A stretch of 64,000 nt of DNA from Liolophura sinensis (Eukaryota; Mollusca; Polyplacophora; Chitonida; Chitonidae): contig NC_088295.1 of NCBI RefSeq assembly GCF_032854445.1, positions 49,463,385 to 49,527,384 of the forward strand. The letters are read 5' to 3'. Shown here piece after piece: positions 36,701 through 49,636 of this stretch. The notes under the pieces were generated by a model. The model ran no database searches and was not told the origin of the DNA. It saw only the letters and a program-made list of their open reading frames with translations. Position numbers and translations under genes: made by a program. Each line of letters begins with the position of its first letter. Position 1 is the stretch's first letter.

Positions 36701-37577
36701 AGTCAAACATGGATTTTGGGCATCACAATTCATGGTAAAAAGGATGTCAGTATTTTCTTGTGCACAATGCCTCCTGGTATTGAATAACACCCTAAAGAAT
36801 AATACACAAGTAAAATTATGAAACTGTAGGTTGCCTCAATTTCACGAAGACGCCTTTTTTGGGGGCAATTCTTCAAGCAAAATGTTGGCAGACTACAAGG
36901 TGACAACATGAATTACTGGTAAGCCAAATTTTTCAACATCTTGCGAAAAAAAAAAAAACAAAAAAAAACAAAACAGGTTCATGGTACAGATGTTGAATCT
37001 GGCCACAAATTAACACTCATAAAAAGTCAAACTACAACCACCGATCAATGGCTCGAGAGACGGAAGCTGTGAAATTACATCAGCTCGATTAGGCAGGAAT
37101 TTGTGGTAACAAGGGAAGCAACAACAACAGCAATTAAGTTCCCAGATAACAAATCCTACATAATCAGTGGGTATTCGATATTTGAAAGAGACTACAATAT
37201 GGTGGCAATTCTGCCCAAAATTTGGTTTTGGGAGGGGGTGGGGGAAGAACTAACTGATCTCATAACAACCCATCTTTACTGTTTTTCAGAATGTACCAAC
37301 TGGTCACTTGACAACGTTTATCACTTCAAGTCTGTGAAGAAATAAACCAGTGACATTTGCTACCTAGTCCATGGGCTTCAGTAACAGACGAAATTTTGCC
37401 TGATGGTATATTACATAATTTTGGCAAAAAAAAAAAATCTGAAATATGCATCACAGACCTGTAACTTAACCCAGAGTAGTTGACGATCCACAGCAGCGTC
37501 TGTGATGACAGGGTTCAGATCTCCAGTGCAAAAACTGGAAAAGATTTGTGACTCTCGCTGTCTCATATACACACCCT

Positions 37578-40500
37578 TCAGAATTGGAAACCTCCCATTG
37601 GTGCATTTTCTCCCGCATTGAAATTATATTGCTGGTTGTTCTCATCTACCGTTGGGACTATTTCCTTGTCTTCTTCCTCAGAACCGAAGTACCTCTCAAT
37701 AATGCCGAAGGCTTTGTGGTAAATTTCTGGATTTTCATGACTTTGTAGGAATTCAATTTTGTCCAGACCTAAAGAAAAACAAATTTAAGTGCATGTGTTT
37801 CAAAGTGTAACCTGAAGTTTTTTAAAACATTCAATCAATATGTAACAAATTATTTGAAAATATGAAAAGCATGGTAATTTTGTCCTATCACAATAGCATC
37901 TCCCTTAGATTTGGACAATTCCAGAGGTGCACTTTTCCACATAAAAACATGTTTCATGTATAGATACCCATAATAACTGGGTGCCTATGAACACTTAGTT
38001 TCTGGGATACGAACAGCCAGAATATGTACTCCCACAGGCTGCAAGATCACACCTAATGATTTGTTCTGATAGAAAGCAAACTGACAATACTGGTTCACAT
38101 AATTAAATTCCACAAAAGTATCTAATTTGAGAGCTTCCACTTTAAATTCATTTTCAGTCAGTGTTTCACTAAATGTGAAAGCTTTAAGAGAAATTCATTT
38201 ATTTGTCTGGTGTTTTACGCCATACTCAAGGATATAGCACTTATACCCCGGTGGCCATCATTAAGGTGGGAGGATACCAGGCAGGGCCTGGGGGGAACCT
38301 ATGACCATCCACAGGTTGCTGAGAGACCCTCCCACGTTTGACCGGCAAGGGAATCTGGTTCAGTTGCGCAAGAAACGTAATTATCCTAAAATATTTCCAA
38401 CTGAATTCCCAGTGTTTGACACCCTTCTTTGTGAATCAGAACAGTTTGAGAGGCAATTGGTTCTGATTTTACATCTTACTGATAATAAGTTCATATTAAA
38501 AAGTTTGTCTAAATGGTGAACAGTGGTCAGTTGACTTACAGAAGTAGATGGCCTTTGTGAGAGTTGTGATAATAGACATATATGCACCTATTGTGTCTCC
38601 TGATGTGTCAGGTGCTATCTGCTGCATATAATCCTCATGTATCTGCTTTATAATAGAACTTCTAAGGTCTCCATGGCGACACCCATCCTTGGCGCATAGC
38701 AACAAATGAAGCTGTGCTGTTTTTACTCAACGTCATATCTGCCTGATTCAACATAAGAAATATTATCATGCCACAACAGGCAAATTCTATGGAAACTGCC
38801 TGAGACTGTTTCTGAGTTCTCTTCAGTTACCAGAGTTACAGTGATATTCGTTAAATTAGCAATGCCTCCTTCAAACCCACAACAAATGAAGATAGGATAT
38901 CTCCTCCCAGAGATATTCTGGGATTTTGGAAGGTAATGGCAAAATGTCCAAACTAAGAGCCTGGTGTTTCAACCCTAACCCTTTCACACATCTACCCATC
39001 ACTACTCACCGTAACATTCCTCTATTGTGACCGCGTAAGGGTTTGTGGCCATGTGAAGCTTGGCGTCCTGCTCCCCGAGGCGCAGGATGTTCTCCAGCCC
39101 ACTGAGGGCGACGTGGACGATCTTCCCATCCATCACAGTCAGCAGGTCACACAGGGGCGGGATGGTGCCCTGTTCCACCAGAAACCTACAGGCATAATGA
39201 TAGGGATGTTAGTGCTGAAAATCTGCACTGAACACTTTGCTACTTTCGCCCATAAGTATTTATTTATTTTTTTGATTGGTGTTTTACCCCGTACTCAAGA
39301 ATATTTCACTTATTCGTCTGCGGCCAGCATTATGGTGGGTGGAAACCGGGCAAACCCCGGGGAAACCCACGACCATCCGCAGGTTGCTGTCAGACCTTCC
39401 CACGTACGGCCGGTGAGGAAGCCAGCATGAGCTGGACTTGAACTCACAGCGACCGCATTGGTGAGAGACTTCTGGGTCATTACGTTGCACTAGCATTTGA
39501 ATTGCTAGAATTGTAAAACTGTGAAATGTATTGAGATTCCAGTTTAAACATTGTGTAAAATTTTCCATATTTGCACAATTAAAAATCTCCTTGTTGTCCA
39601 GATGTCCCATACACTGGTTACAAATGTTCATTCTGTGACGTCATGGCGTTACAATTGCTTTCACCGGGAATGGAATGCAAAGTTAATGTTGTCACGAGAA
39701 GGTGTGGTGGGACACCAGATGTGTTGGATCCATCCACAGAAAGCAAAATCCATGTAAACCTTCAAGAGTCATGATGATGGACGGAAAATGCAAGAAACTT
39801 ACAGAACTGTATATAACTGTGGAGGGATACAATGTTTTAACATGGGTACTGACCAGCCATTTGGAGTTCTCGGTCCAGCAGCAAAGAAATCCCAGTCTTG
39901 CACCCTCCAAAAAGCCATTTTGCCTATACAAATACTTATGATACCTCGTATTTATAATCTGACAGCTGTTATGTCACACTTAAGACTATTTCAGTAATTA
40001 ATTACATGTAAATAATTTATTTTCGAAGAAAATTCAAGTCATAGTTAACATACCTAATTTGTTCAGGTGATCCACCGGACGTTGCGTTGGTTATCGCCCA
40101 CGCTGCCTCTTTTCTTGTCTTAAATTCAGCCTTACCGAGAATTTCTATTAAAACTGGGAAAATGTTTGCATCTATGACAGCCTATGCGAAAAAGATAAAA
40201 CAATCAAGACATTAGTACAAGCAAATCTAAACATATGTAGACATATAAACAGTATGCACAAGAAACTTAGCTTAGCTTGCATGTGTGAATAAAGAACAAG
40301 TTTTAGTTATTTCATCTGGGCACAGTTGTGAAATACGCCTTTCATAGTTTTCATTTTTACTGTTCGGAGATGCCAATTTTATTTTGTATCTTATGGGTCA
40401 GCAGACACTAAAAAATCCAAAAATGGAATAAATTCAAAACAGAATTTTATTTTGTTCTTTGATATCTTTCATGGTCTTTATCATCTTTTATGATATTTTT

Positions 40501-43500
40501 ATGGTTTTCCTGATTTTCAATGTTCAATGTACAACAGGAAAATTGCTGGGATAATCACATTTGCCATAAATTAGATGATTTTTCAGTTTTTCTTTATATT
40601 TATACCCTCCTACATTGGAAAAAGTTTTAGTCTGCTTATAAAGCAAGACTTTAAATGGGTTTGGCCGTACCATATTAAATAGTTTGAACAATTTAGTTTT
40701 TCCCCTCAATTATTTTCACTATCTTCAAGAAGAGATCAAATTTTTATTTTTTATAAATGGGTTAAACTGAGCCAAATATTGTGCGTAATGGACTGATCAA
40801 TGTCTTTTTAGAAACCATCAGAATCACAGACTTCAATTTCAATACACAACTTTCTGGGTGCTGTGTTCAAGAATCTATTTCATTAATTAATACTTCACAC
40901 CAAAGTCAAGAATGTTTACAGGAGGTGGTAAAAACACCCTGATGCAAGTCTGCAGCACACTTCATTAACATAAGTTTTACTGAGAATCTAGGACACTGCT
41001 CAAGTCTGAGAGTTCTTGACTACGTGAAGGCCCCAGTAACCATGTACCTGAATTTGCATTCTGTTTCCTGCGGTAATATTTGAAATCGTCCAGCAGGCCT
41101 CTTTCCTAATGGACTCCTTCGAGCTGCTGAGCAGGTGGAGGAGGCAGGGTAAGGCTGAACAGTTCAGTATCACCTGGGTCTGGTAATCATCTCCTGTGAC
41201 AATGTTCCCCACCACGCGCAATGCAGCAGACACCACACTCTGGTTCCCATGCCTTAAACACAAACAAGTCAGCAAGTTTTTAGTTATACAAATGCATTTT
41301 TTACTTATATAAGACACACAGTGATTTTTTTTTAACATCTTCACCTGTTTTCAACATGTTTATTCGACCATTTTTCTGAGGGCACTGTTCTGTGTATACT
41401 TATAAAATTTTTGTGTACCCCGATATTGGCCAAACTAAGGAATATGGTTCTGTCTCAAAGTCAGATCGAAAAAGTGCACAAATCATGCTGAAAGTTCCTT
41501 TCCCAAATGTGAAAAAGGTTGATGGATTAGTGTATTTCTGTTTTTATTCCAATCAATTCTTCACATTATCAACTTTCCGAACTGTTTATTTTGAAATATC
41601 ACAAAAACCCCTTTTACTCATTAAAACCTCTTCACTCACGCCTGTTCATACATTATTTATTGCACTGCGCTGAAGAATTTTTCACGTGCACCACAGCAGT
41701 CAGTTTCATGTAAAAGAAATTATTTCACTTGATTAAATGTTTGATGCTGTACAAGAACATTTCACTTATATGACAGAGGTCAGCATATAGGTGGGATAGG
41801 AAAACCACAATCATCCGCAGGTTGCTGGCAGAACTTGCTGTGGGTGACCGGAGAGGGAGACAGAAGCCTCACTCACTAGACTGCAAGCAAATACTTACAT
41901 TAACAATTCCACGAGTCTCCGGCAAACCCCTGAATCTATGACCGCCTGTATTTTCTCATTAGGACCGTCTGATAAATAGGAGAGAGCCCAGCAGGCGTCT
42001 GCTAACACGTCTTTGTCTGTGTGGAAGAGGAGGCGGGCCAACACAGGCAGGGCTGGCAGAACCTGAAAACAAGTATAAATACTGCTCTAGTTTTCACTGA
42101 GGGGTAAATGTTGTATTTTACATAAATTTGGCTGTAACACGATGGTGCCTCCTTGTAGAAGGTTTATTTCAGTAACGTATTCATAGTGCTGTCTCACAGT
42201 GCTGTCCCTGTTTAGTACCTGGCCCATTTAGTGCTGCCTCACTGAACACCATGCCAAAGAGATCACAACTTGCCTTAACAGTACCTGGCCCATTTAGTGC
42301 TGCCTCACTGAACACCATGCCAAAGAGATCACAACTTGCCTTAACAGTACCTGGCCCATATAGTGCTGCCTCACTGAACACCATGCCAAAGAGATCACAA
42401 CTTGCCTTATCAGTACTTGGCCCATCCCCTCACATTGAGTGACAATTGGACAAATAAGAAATTGATCAATTTTGAACAAAACTTGCCCTCATTTAAAAAA
42501 GCATATCTGAATATATGAAATAATTTCAACCTGAACATGAAAGTTTTAATATGTGTAAGTCACAGAAATATAAACTGACTTGGGTTGAGGAGATAATATT
42601 CTACATATCCAGCTGTAAAGTCAACGAAATTGGGAATGCAGCATACTAAACTGAGGCACCAACTGCTCATTTAACATCAATGCAATCACATGACATGACA
42701 TTTTGGCAAAAAATTTAAATTTAAAAACTGTTGGTTGTCTCAGCATCACTTCACTGAAACACACTATAATGAAATTTTATCAAATGGAAATGTTTTAAGT
42801 ATCTGGCTACATCTCACCTTGGCAAATTCAGGAGGTGGATTTTTCCCTCTACATAAATTTGATAAACACCATACTGCATTTCTTGTCATGGATAGACTTG
42901 TGGTGGTGCTTAATAACCTGGAAAAACAGAATAAAAATATTGGTATTGTTTTAAATGGAGTCTTAGTTCATTCAATACTAAGCCTATATTGGAAGCACAT
43001 AATTGATGGGTACATGAAACATTTGGTTTTTAACTCTACAGCACTACATTATTCATGAAGGCCCCAGCGGTGAAAGGTGTCAAAAAATTGGGTGGAAGAG
43101 CTTAAATGGCGGCACTAATCTAGCCCTGCGCTCCTCAGTGATGATTTCATTTACAAAAAATTTTCTATCATTGAAGGAAAGTATGCACAGAATGAAGAGG
43201 TCGTTCACAGATATAAAATACGCCTAACAAACAAAAAAAAAAAAGAAGAAGACCTTCATTTCTCTCAAAACTGTAATCTTTGTTTCCTTTGTCATGTACT
43301 CTTTAAAACAAGTAAGAAATGATACTGTTCAGGAAAAGATAAAATTAAACCTTTGAAAGATGATCAATATTTCTATGAATTCCAAATGGAAGACAATCAG
43401 GAAAAGCATACATGTTGATGCACATCTGAAATGTGTACCAAATACTCACTGTAATAAAGGAACCAAGATGCCTTGGTTTAATACATAGTCCCGGCACTCA

Positions 43501-46500
43501 GCACTGTCGCCAGCAATATTGCCCAACGCCCAAACCGCCTGCACAACACATGACATTTTCAGTAAACTTCTGTCTCGTTAAAATGTTTATTTAATAAGGG
43601 GTGTAAATTTCACTCAAGAAAAGTTTTTTACATGAAATTGAATGAAATCAGGTTTATGGAAATGGAATTAGGCAACATCCAACTTTGAAAGACACCTGAT
43701 TAAATACTTCCAAATCTGCTCAGATAAACACACACAAGTATGAAAAAGTATAAGAAAATGACATACAATATCTTCAAAGAGTATCTTGATATTCTCGCAG
43801 AAGTATTTCTTTCAATGATGGTTTCATGCTATTATACTTTATAGTTCCATCTACAGAGGACAACCATCAGGTTAACATCACTGAAGTGGTATCTGAACAA
43901 CGGAAGCTATTGGGATATTTTTTAATTATGTGGTCAGGGCATGATCTAGCTGAATAATTGTGGTAGCTTTGTGGCAAAGCTGTCAATTTCACCATTTTTC
44001 AAATACAAAAGTCTGAAAAATATGAAACTATGATCATTTGGGACCCTAAACCCACCACCCAAAATCTCTGGGACCAGGCTCTGGCGGGGACCAGGCTCTG
44101 GCGGGGACCAGGCTCTGGTGAGAGCCAGTGACACTTACCTGTTCCTGAACATCTTCTATCTGTGAACTGAGGAGAGCTATGAATATTGGGACAGCCCCTG
44201 CCTCTATTACAACCCGCGTCTGCATGGAGGTGCCAGAGGCGATGTTTGTCAAGGCCCATGCTGCCTCAAACTGAAAACACAAAAACACACACACATCAGA
44301 TCACATGGCACAGCAGCTGTAAATAAAACTCTGCTATAACATATCAGATCATGAATGAAATATTTTAGGTAATTTACAGTATATATGCACCTTTAGTTTA
44401 AAAGCTTTAAAGTGAAACAGTTCTGTAGATAAAAATACGGACAAGAAAAACCACAGAATCAAAAAAAGACAGAGAACTTTCTTTGTCGTCATGATCCATT
44501 TTCAATAGGCTTCCAGGTTAGTGCTAAGTACATAAGCCCCTAAAGTTTAACATCAATACAACCCACCATAAACTTTTAATCAATACTTGGTAGAAAAATC
44601 TGCATGCAGTTTTCAAAAAAATACAATCTTTAAAAGTGAACGGTTTTCAGCTTTAAATTGTATTTTTAGGATGAATCCTTATAAATGTCCAATATAATGT
44701 CGTATAGAAAATACACACCGCTTATCCCTTTGTTTTTACAATGTTGTGATGATGATTGGTGGTGCCCTTGACATTTATGTTTATATTTTCGAAAAATTTA
44801 ACAATTTTTGTGATGTCCGTGACAGTCAAATGTGTGAATCGGGGCCACAATTTTACAAAACAAGCCATGGCATTTTGAATATCTTATAGACTATCCGGAT
44901 TTTGCAGCTTATTTCTAACTAAATGAAAGCCACATTTTGTATACACTGAAATAACAAAAATATAGCATGACCATTGCTTGTATTCACTAGGATGATTCTC
45001 AGTTCTAAAACCTATATGTTGTTCAGTTTAGTACTATCCATGCTCTGTGTACATCTTTCCCACAGAAATTTCACAATCCAGATCTTCAGAAAAAAGTTAC
45101 TGAACCATACCTGTAACACAGAATTAGCTTCTTTCTGTAAAAATTCGACAAATCGTGGAACTATTCCAGTCTGTATGACCTCATCTATGGGAGGATTTGG
45201 TTCTGTAAAGCAATACAAAATATCAGCCACAAACTGTCAGTGTTTTGCTTCAATTACAGTCTCCACACTCATACAAGACTTGCTCCTATACAGAAAAGCA
45301 GCAAGTTTAGTTTATGTTATGTAAACAGTTAATTCATAATGCAAGTGAAATGGCCTTCTAGTGAACTTACCTTACATAACAGAATTCAGTATACATTTAC
45401 TCGTATATGCCTTTGATGTGTTTTTTTGTGCAATCGTGGTATAATTTTGTTCGCAATTCTGGGTTCATCATTAAATACATATTCATTGGGGGGTAACGTG
45501 ACTAACCCATCGGGGCAGGCCCTATAGTTTTACTGGGCTGATGGAATTTTTTTCATTTTTTTTTTTTTTGATTGGTGTTTTACGCCGTACTCAAGAATAT
45601 TTCACTTATACGACGGCGGCCAGCATTATGGTGGGTGGAAACAGGGCACAGCCTGGGGGAAACCCACGACCATCCGCAGGTTGCTGGAAGACCTTCCCAC
45701 TTACGGCCGGAGAGGAATTTTTCATTTTAAATAGCCAGAAAAAGAAGTTTTTAAAGATGGCCTGGGCGACAGAAACCAGTCTTAGTCTCACCTTCTGGCC
45801 TTAGCTGATACACAATAAATGGACTTTTGACAAATCCCCTAGATGGGGCCTTGAGGAAACTGCAATACCACAACTGTAAAGATTGAACATTTCACCTAAA
45901 AGTAACAATTTTTTTGAAATGGCCAAAATTAATATATAATGAATGTCCGCCTACCTCTAGACAAGAGCTTTCTGAAGCGCTGTGTGGCAGCTTCCTGTTC
46001 TGAAGGATTATCACTGTACAAAGCTGTGACCATGTCAGGCGAAATTCCACCCTGTACACCAGACAAAAACATATACCATACAACAACAACTATCTCGATT
46101 AATTACTGCTGAACTTAAAACTGCTGAAATTTTATAAAACATGAACATAAAGTTGTCCAAAAGATATTAAATAACAATTAACAAATTCAAATTTTAGGCA
46201 ACTAGACGAATTCAACCAATAGAATTCATGACCTTTGCGATTTAACACTCTATATAGGTGCTGACAAACTAACAGAAATATATGTAATAACATCTGCCGC
46301 TCTCCACCGCCCCATCATCTGACCATTTCCTTTCTGCACACAAACTATGAAGTTTTCTGTTATATTTTCATTCGTGATAATCTTCAGCAACTGGCCATTT
46401 TTAAACAATATGCCATAGGTTAAAACTTTATTTTTGAAACCAATTCCTTGCCAATTCAATACTGTTTCCTTCTACTTTCCAGATGAATATATTCCTCTTT

Positions 46501-47998
46501 TTCAGACAGAGTCCATATTATAGAGACAGGGGTTATGAAATGATTCTCATAGAAGGGGACATAACTTGTAATGGTGACTGATTCAATACTTAAATTCCAT
46601 ACTGAAAAAATTTTCACTCCTGGAGACTGAGACTCCTGAGAAAATATTTCTGGAAAATTAACCAGAATATGCCGCAGCGTGGCCTTGAAATATCATAGTT
46701 CCAGTGTAATACATAAAACTTGAGAATCATCATTTCATATCAATTAGCCTCATGTTATTTAGCACTTTCGCTCCTTGCGAAGAAACCAGGTGCTCAAAAC
46801 AATAAACACGATGGCAGTCAGTTGCATAAATGGTGGAAACTGATGTGTAAAGTGAAGGTATGCATGTATGGTCGAAACTGTCCATAGGTTTATTCTTTAA
46901 ACCACCATTTCTTCATAAAATATCAAAAACATAACTTTTTACTTTTAAATCCTGACGAAATCTTCGTCCAAGGAAATAAATTACAAGCAGATGATTCTCC
47001 AAACCAGAAAACAATACACCATGGTGTTAACTTACAGGAGCTGTAGTGGAACTGACAAACGCTTCCTGAACATCAAACGCATCATCTTTCTCATCTCCCG
47101 GAAGTGGTAAAAATCGACGCTTGAACAACTATCAAAACAAGGAAGAAAATCATTCATTAGATCCACAACAAAAGGACTGCTTGCAAACTGTAGTAGAAAG
47201 AAAGTGATCAATATAAAATATTCATGAAATTCAAGTGGATTTCAACAAATTGCTGCACAAATGTCATATGGTCATCACTGGCTGTTAGAAGAACCAAGAA
47301 TATTGAAAGCAAGGGAAAGTACCAATTCCCTGACCAGGGCCAGCTCTGAACCTCATGCGACAGAAAGATTGAAATGCAAGTACTTAACACCAAAAGACTG
47401 ATAATTTCAGAGAAATGTATCGTTCTGATTCACGTCAGTTTCAACTGATAAATTTTCCTGTTTTTTTTTTTTTGTACATATATAGTACGAAAAAACTCGC
47501 CTTACTAAATTTCTAATAAATTACAGTCACTTTAGTCAATTACTGAACATTCTACTCATATATATGGGTGCTTATTCAACATTCCGAAGTGTTCATATGG
47601 CCACATGTACATAGAAGCATGTGTCAGGTCTGTCTATAGTGACGTCTGTAGTGATGTCTCTGTGACAATCTTACCTTCTATGCCTGTGGGAGAGGTCTGT
47701 TTGTAGAGAGGTCTGTGTGACTGTCTTACCTTCTCATGCCAATGTGACAGGTCTGTTTGTAGAGAGTCCCTTCTCGTGTCTGTGTGACAGGTCTGTCCCT
47801 AGAGATCTCTGAGTGTTCACTTGTTCTAGCATTGATTTAACTAACAGTCATCGGTTCAACACCCACCTGTTCCTCTCTTTTCTGTTTCCTCAGTTGTACA
47901 CCTTCCTCTTCACGTCGCCGGCGTAATTCCTGGGAGTCTAGGGCTTTGTTCTTGTAAGACTTAAGTCGGTGGTTAGCTGGACTAGCTGAGTCAGACAT
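37578..47998 (-). CDS. KPNA1/5/6-like: Importin subunit alpha, KPNA1/5/6 clade, complete, 12 coding exons
   Basis: Exons in transcript order: 47998-47867, 47128-47036, 46051-45955, 45202-45111, 44270-44139, 43538-43450, 42917-42818, 42062-41899, 41252-41048, 40181-40054, 39185-39010, 37768-37578. They total 1599 nt (532 aa); human KPNA1 has 538. An importin-beta-binding region ([20 protein letters not shown] through KQKREEQLFKRR) is followed by ten-odd armadillo repeats. These carry the Trp/Asn pairs that grip nuclear localisation signals: [42 protein letters not shown]. Clade marks are [32 protein letters not shown] and a C-terminal GGFQF. The protein is the cargo adaptor for importin-beta in nuclear import. 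The splice site before the ATG (acceptor directly at 47999) implies an upstream untranslated exon. Introns carry several SINEs and two small tandem repeats. Confidence 0.97.
38195..38355 (-). mobile_element. SINE copy in the last importin-alpha intron
   Basis: TCATTTATTTGTCTGGTGTT, TTACGCCATACTCAAGGATA, GCAGGGCCTGGGGGGAACC and CATCCACAGGTTGCTGAGAG. It is sense-oriented relative to the host gene. Confidence 0.85.
39256..39497 (-). mobile_element. Near full-length SINE in an importin-alpha intron
   Basis: A well preserved copy: GATTGGTGTTTTACCCCGTA, CGGCCAGCATTATGGTGGG, GCCGGTGAGGAAGCCAGCAT, GAACTCACAGCGACCGCATT, and a head ending GGGTCATTACGTTGCACTAG. Sense to the host gene. Confidence 0.93.
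41735..41882 (-). mobile_element. Old SINE copy in an importin-alpha intron
   Basis: A degenerate tail (TTTGATGCTGTACAAGAACA), ATTTCACTTATATGACAGAGG, CCACAATCATCCGCAGGTTG and GACCGGAGAGGGAG keep the family order. Confidence 0.7.
42215..42425. repeat. 66-bp tandem repeat, three copies, in an importin-alpha intron
   Basis: GTACCTGGCCCATTTAGTGC starts at 42215, 42281 and 42347, with a last partial unit at 42413 (exact 66-bp period). Because 66 is a multiple of three, it creates repetitive open frames on both strands that are not genes. Confidence 0.95.
44070..44120. repeat. 17-bp triplet repeat next to an importin-alpha donor
   Basis: GGGACCAGGCTCTGGCG occurs at 44070, 44087 and 44104, about 20 bases into the intron from the donor of the exon at 44139. 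Confidence 0.95.
44640..44890 (+). repeat. Dispersed repeat family C, copy 3
   Basis: In an importin-alpha intron. AGAAAATACACACCGCTTAT, CCCTTTGTTTTTACAATGTT, TGATTGGTGGTGCCCTTGAC and CAAAACAAGCCATGGCATTT parallel the two copies inside DRC7. Confidence 0.7.
45559..45716 (-). mobile_element. SINE copy, young-looking, in an importin-alpha intron
   Basis: After a T-run it reads GATTGGTGTTTTACGCCGTA, CTTATACGACGGCGGCCAGC, ATTATGGTGGGTGGAAACAG and GCAGGTTGCTGGAAGACC, ending at GGCCGGAGAGGAA. Sense to the host gene. Confidence 0.92.
47630..47815. repeat. Degenerate tandem repeat in the first coding-side importin-alpha intron
   Basis: GACAGGTCTGTTTGTAGAGA and variants recur about every 55-60 bases, several with TCTTACCTTCT, which on the minus strand is a donor-like AGGTAAGA. 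Confidence 0.7.
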
Positions 47999-48000
47999 CT

Positions 48001-49636
48001 GCAACAATGAAACCATTGGGTGTTATGAAATGTCAGCATTGCAGCCCACATATTCTTACAAAACTATGCATTGTTTCGTCATGCAAATCAGTGTGTTTCA
48101 GTAATAACTTTTAATGTTTCCTGGGTTAGATTTGCACTCCAAAACACACAACACAGGACAACATGTTACGCATGATTAAACCGACAAAAATTAGTCTCAG
48201 TATGCATAATCTCAGGCTCTCCAGCTTTGTCTGAAAATATACATCGAACGTTCTGGTTACCACTTTTACACAATTTTGAAGGGCCTTTTACACACTAGAT
48301 CACCTTTGTTCTCAGAGATTACAGATATACTATTACATCGCTAGTTCTAATTCAAATGCAAAGGACTAGTCTTGGAAAACATGCTTTTAAGAACTGTGAT
48401 GAGTCATTTTTGGGTTTGGGATTAATAATAGTTTTATTGAAGAAGTTGGTTATGGAGTTAAATGCATTTGAAAAAAAGAAAGTTACCATGGCAACAATGG
48501 TAACAATTTTTTATTTCTTTTGAAACTTTCATGCCCTGAACTCTCCTGAACACAGCAACTGTATTGCCAAAGGAAAAGCATTCTAACCCACAGCTAGTGA
48601 ACCTCTACAAAGTGAAGTCATCAATTTGTACACATTCCAAACCATGAGCCCTGCAAGGAGATATCCCTTAAAACATTTAACTTATGTCTTTGCTGCCTTA
48701 AAACTTACTTCAGAACTGACTGCAGCACCAGTGTCTAGTAAACCTTATCTTCACTAGTTACTAGTAAGCCTATACAAGTTAACTAGAGCACACAACTGAA
48801 AGTGCTATGATTTTTAATCTTTGTTCATACAAGACAAGTACATGTTCATAGTGAAACCGTTAAATTTTCCATTTCATGTAGCTCAATAATTTCACCTGCA
48901 CTCCACGAATATCGGTTAGTGTACTTGGTGATCACCTAACAGTGGGACAATTCATGTCTACATGTAACTTTGTTGGGCGAGTAGACTTATGTCCATGATT
49001 AAAATCCGGAAGTGAGAGTACGTTGCCTGGCATATATCTCTAATACTAAGAAAGAAAACGATGGTCAAGCCATAAATCAAGGGCTCGGTTCAGCTCAACA
49101 GTACATAACTGTAACTCTTTTCTGTACAGGATGTTTAAACAACCTGTCACATCAGTACAAAACCAGTGGCTGCTAGAATATTCAAGGGCAAGAACATCAC
49201 AACAGCCACTGTCGCCGGTTATCTATTACGACTCCACTTTCATTTTTTCAGACATCATTTCCCACAAATCCCCAACAAACTTTCAGCAGCCCAGATGTGT
49301 TATTTCAACAAGGCATACTTACTTCCGCAGGCATTAGACGGGTGAAGGATGTAAATCACGTTTTTGAGAAATTTACGAAAAACACAACGTGCTCCTTTAT
49401 TCTCTCCTTCGTTTCCCTTTCCCGAGAAGGTGAGCATGCGTTACATCCTCGGGAATTTCCGGCAAAAGACGGAATGGAAGGTGATTCCGTCACTCACGCC
49501 CATTTTTATGTAACTATTTCGATGTTTTCAAGCAGAACAGGAAACATCTAGCCCACCACCCGGAAAGATTTGATTTTAATATTAGAAAAAGAGTGGTCTC
49601 TCTGAATCTCGTTGTAACGTTATTAGTAATTACAAA
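48001..49636. promoter_or_regulatory. Head-to-head promoter region of importin-alpha and MIX23, with a probable importin 5' UTR exon
   Basis: The importin ATG lies directly after an acceptor. A strong minus-strand donor, GTAAGTATGCC, occurs at 49322-49312. The non-coding first exon probably starts between 49323 and the MIX23 start at 49637 and ends at 49323. The two transcription units would then begin within about 300 bp of each other. An ETS-type CCGGAAGTGA lies at 49006-49015. A second minus-strand donor candidate is at about 48892. The exact starts are not visible. Confidence 0.5.

Larger units (their letters stand above)
31500..37577 (-). other. Candidate long 3' UTR of the importin-alpha gene
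   Basis: The importin stop codon is at 37580-37578. Below it I found no SINE copy for over 6 kb, unlike the flanking regions and the gene's own introns. Minus-strand AATAAA signals occur at 32655-32650 and 31533-31528. Vertebrate KPNA1 transcripts have 3' UTRs of several kilobases. The stretch also holds A-rich tracts, a poly(A/G) microsatellite and a minus-strand G-run cluster. No coding exon is supported inside. RNA evidence is needed to tell UTR from plain intergenic DNA. Confidence 0.4.

Noticed and set aside
42181-42479. Repetitive short open frames on both strands
   Set aside because: A 66-bp tandem repeat (multiple of three) in an intron keeps any stop-free frame open.
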